Assembly (NCBI GenBank): GCA_037039925.1
Contig: JAXRKP010000303.1
Span: forward strand, 298,501 to 362,500
DNA length: 64,000 nucleotides
From: Doris montereyensis
Lineage: Eukaryota > Mollusca > Gastropoda > Nudibranchia > Dorididae
Direction: 5' to 3'
Shown: piece after piece, positions 61,118 through 64,000 of the stretch
Numbering within the stretch: the first letter of the stretch is position 1
Layout: every line of letters begins with the position of its first letter
Made by a program: the position numbers and the translations under genes
The notes under the pieces: generated by a model
The model's database searches: none
Told to the model about the DNA's origin: nothing
Seen by the model: only the letters and a program-made list of their open reading frames with translations

Positions 61118-62774
61118 ATTATGTATATATAATATTATAATTTATAATAGATATATAAATATATATTTATTTATATTTACATATATGTATATACATATGT
61201 ATTTATATATATCGGGAGTTAGATTTCATATTTCTTACAATATTGTCCACCTAACACCCTACCCCTTAGAAATTGAAAAAATGGGATGTTAGCCTAGCCG
61301 GTCCTTAGGCGGACGGTCCACTGATGACACGACGTTTTCCCAAATATGATTTGATTACATGTAGTTGATAAATCAGAAAGCTAGTGGTAAGTTTTACATG
61401 AGTCAATAAGTGTAAAAACAATGCAAAATACACACACTTTAAGGGCATCCCTCATCTACACGGAAAAATCCGGCCATTGTGCAACGTGTACACGTTATTT
61501 TTAGGGCAGGACGGAACTAGTCCGTCATAATGCCACAGTTGTTAAGGTGTGCGTCGACAGGTGTCTTCTTGGCTCATAGTCGTATTGGCCGGCTGAAGCA
61601 GTTTATAACGTTTTAATTATGTACACGAGGCTGCATTGATCTCCTAGTCCAATTGATGAATGAGATGGCTGACATTGCTTATCTTTGTGAAGCAATTAAT
61701 AGTTTGAAAACTTTTGTCCCGTCTGTTCCCAAAAAATGGAATGTTAGCCGGCCCGGGGTAGGATGGCAGGGGCCCAATTTGTATTGGAACTATCCCTTTT
61801 CCTGAGACAAGTGGGATCTTAGGCGGACTGAGATCTTACGTGACAGGATAATAGGCAGATATTTTTATATTTTGAAATGACATCGATAATCATTACTATG
61901 TGGAATAGTGATTCACACGCATACCATAATCACACGCACACGTACATGACATAATCTATGTAATAATAAATCATATCATAATAATATTTCCATTTGTGTG
62001 TGTGCAGTGCAGTGCATACCGGCAACTTGTTCTATACTTGACGTACTGCCAGAACTGTTGATGTATTTTGTATAAAAAGTTGATCATGATGACTCCACCG
62101 TTTTCTTTCTGAGGAGGACAAAGTTTGAAGACAGACATAAGGCATTATCATTATATCATGTTCACATTGTGAATTCTCTCTTTATGGCTTTGCTTGTTTA
62201 CCCATTCCACTTAAATCAGCACCTTGAATTGTTGCTCACACAGCCTTCTAGATTGACACTGCCGAAGATACTTTCACGTGCACACTGAGCCCACACGGGC
62301 TCTCTAGAGTTTTCATTTCATCTCCTCTCCCTCACTACTATATGCTAGTTTGGTTATGTTTCATACATGGGAGCAGTCTCTGATTCTATTTGACAAAGTT
62401 CAAATGTTATAATAGTTATATTGCTATTATTGTCATCATCATCATAACCGTCATCAAATATATAATAATATATACTATAATATCTAAATTTGAATATTAA
62501 AATAGATACTCTTAAATATTTTGTGTTAGATCTAGCCGTTTGTTGGCTAATGTTTTGAATTTGACATGACTGATGGCGATGGAATATTGATACTAACAAG
62601 AAGTTGTAGAACGCTGTCTTGAACGTTTCTGTAGTGAGGACAAATGGTGTAACTACTGGAATGACTGAAAATGACTGGCGCTTGAGAAACCCTAAAGGCG
62701 TCTTCCATCGTCTGCTTACTGACGTGAGACAGATCCACCATCATGCCCAGTCTGTTCATTTCCTTTATTACCTC
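57282..62774 (-). CDS. Membrane (renal) dipeptidase, C-terminal half (gene span, partial)
   Basis: M19 membrane dipeptidases are zinc enzymes, usually GPI-anchored at the cell surface, that hydrolyse dipeptides and cystinyl-bis-glycine (from glutathione/leukotriene turnover). Five exons are visible. Exon at 62,598 has [14 protein letters not shown] and [20 protein letters not shown], whose two His correspond to zinc ligands His198 and His219 of DPEP1 and whose Arg sits at the substrate-binding Arg230 position. Later exons carry [10 protein letters not shown] (the Asp288 region), [20 protein letters not shown] and [14 protein letters not shown]. The first half, with signal peptide and the HxD zinc motif, lies beyond the right edge. 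One extra T breaks exon 62,020. Which DPEP paralogue this is cannot be decided. Confidence 0.9.
58238..58560 (+). mobile_element. SINE family 1, full length, abutting a dipeptidase splice donor
   Basis: Head GGGAGTCAGTGGTCCAGAGG with GGGTTCATG B-box region, body with CCCATCGGAAACGGAAGATA, AGCAGTCTAAGTAAAATC and ACATTAGTTCCAAACGTGGG, then four or five AAAATC units. The last unit ends four bases from the exon-intron boundary at 58,563. Confidence 0.8.
58563..58698 (-). CDS. Dipeptidase exon ([12 protein letters not shown])
   Basis: A 136-base exon encoding [40 protein letters not shown] and QEVER. Its donor GTAAGA directly abuts the A-rich tail of a SINE in the intron. Confidence 0.9.
59489..59564 (-). 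CDS. Dipeptidase exon (HMDHVKN / GADYDG)
   Basis: A 76-base exon (acceptor ctacag, donor GTAAGT) encoding [20 protein letters not shown] and DGVE. The aspartate-rich GADYDG loop corresponds to GGDFDG of DPEP1. Confidence 0.88.
60310..60497 (-). mobile_element. SINE family 1, 5'-truncated, in dipeptidase intron
   Basis: On the minus strand: CCAGGTAGGCGGATCGACAT, TCCCATCGGAGACGACG, GCAGTCCGGGCAAAATG, CACCTTTGTTGTAGATGTGG and an AATCAAATCAAATCAAG tail. Confidence 0.7.
60731..60832. repeat. 49-bp tandem duplication
   Basis: Two units with one mismatch (GCGTGTGTAAAGGCTAAAAC versus GCATGTGTAAAGGCTAAAAC), each ending TATTGATATCACATTAGCA, with the start of a third. In the long dipeptidase intron. 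Confidence 0.85.
61021..61115. repeat. (TA)n microsatellite
   Basis: Nearly pure TA for about 90 bases in the dipeptidase intron. Confidence 0.95.
62020..62108 (-). CDS. Dipeptidase exon, frame broken
   Basis: After acceptor ctcctcag the exon reads [11 protein letters not shown], then, past a five-base run with one extra base (62,074-62,078), [18 protein letters not shown]. Donor GTATGC. With 88 bases it fits the phases of both neighbours. It matches the VMVNFYNNY segment of DPEP1. Confidence 0.82.
62598..62774 (-). CDS. Dipeptidase exon with zinc-ligand histidines
   Basis: A 177-base, phase 0-0 exon (acceptor gaacag, donor GTTAGT) encoding [40 protein letters not shown] and [19 protein letters not shown]. 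Confidence 0.9.
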
Positions 62775-62869
62775 CTGTTCATAAATAAAAAGGATTTAGG
62801 ACATTAATAGTAACATTAATAATAAAAATGATAATAGTGATAATTGTAATAATAATAATAATTATAATG

Positions 62870-63245
<376 letters not shown>

Positions 63246-63305
63246 TAATACCAATATTAATACTTATAATAATGATGACAAAGATTACAATGATATTATA
63301 ATGTA

Positions 63306-64000
<695 letters not shown>

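Larger units (their letters stand above)
59565..62019. other. Long dipeptidase intron
   Basis: Contains a truncated SINE, the 49-bp duplication and the TA microsatellite. Sequences near 61,280-61,325 and 61,740-61,840 share TTAGGCGGAC words and may be further MITE ends. Confidence 0.6.

Overview
This is a eukaryotic (animal) genomic window. Genes are split into short exons with GT-AG introns, and the intergenic and intronic DNA is AT-rich and full of microsatellites and degenerate transposons. The proteins, the tRNA-derived SINEs, the RTE/CR1/Penelope-type element remnants and the AGATCT/TCTAGA-rich tracts would fit a lophotrochozoan, probably a gastropod mollusc. The species cannot be fixed from sequence alone.

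Three conserved protein-coding genes were rebuilt by hand from splice sites, exon phase and family resemblance. (1) Positions 1-24,037, minus strand: the 5' part of a HERC1-type giant ubiquitin ligase. There are 16 exons, about 937 codons, covering the N-terminal region, the first RCC1-like propeller and part of the following helical region. The gene runs off the left edge. (2) Positions 44,681-54,444, plus strand: a METTL2-type tRNA 3-methylcytidine methyltransferase, complete in nine coding exons, about 400 aa. (3) Positions 57,282-62,774, minus strand: the C-terminal half of a renal/membrane dipeptidase (DPEP, peptidase family M19) in five exons; its 5' exons lie beyond the right edge. HERC1 and METTL2 are divergent across about 20.6 kb of gene-poor DNA. 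METTL2 and DPEP are convergent. Nothing suggests that the three genes share a pathway.

The rest is mainly mobile DNA: an intact-ended 1,072-bp element with TTAA flanks at 5,429-6,500 and an inverted relative at 13,685; a 795-bp element with perfect 24-bp terminal repeats and TA flanks at 17,901-18,695; a 72-bp mini-element of the same style at 36,110; at least seven copies of one tRNA-derived SINE family plus fragments of others; dead non-LTR and Penelope-like reverse transcriptase pieces; and long GA, TA, AAT and TAC microsatellites. Many long frames in the window are only translated microsatellites.

All three genes are interrupted by one- or two-base indels (nine in HERC1, one each in METTL2 and DPEP), mostly in short homopolymers, while every splice junction and exon phase stays consistent once they are allowed for. 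That pattern points to base-level assembly errors rather than gene death, but it cannot be settled here. I found no clearly new multi-gene system. The most interesting observations are a 43-bp tail-only retrotransposon insertion with a perfect 16-bp target duplication, a SINE whose tail supplies the +5 base of a DPEP splice donor, and an unplaced exon-like sequence inside HERC1.
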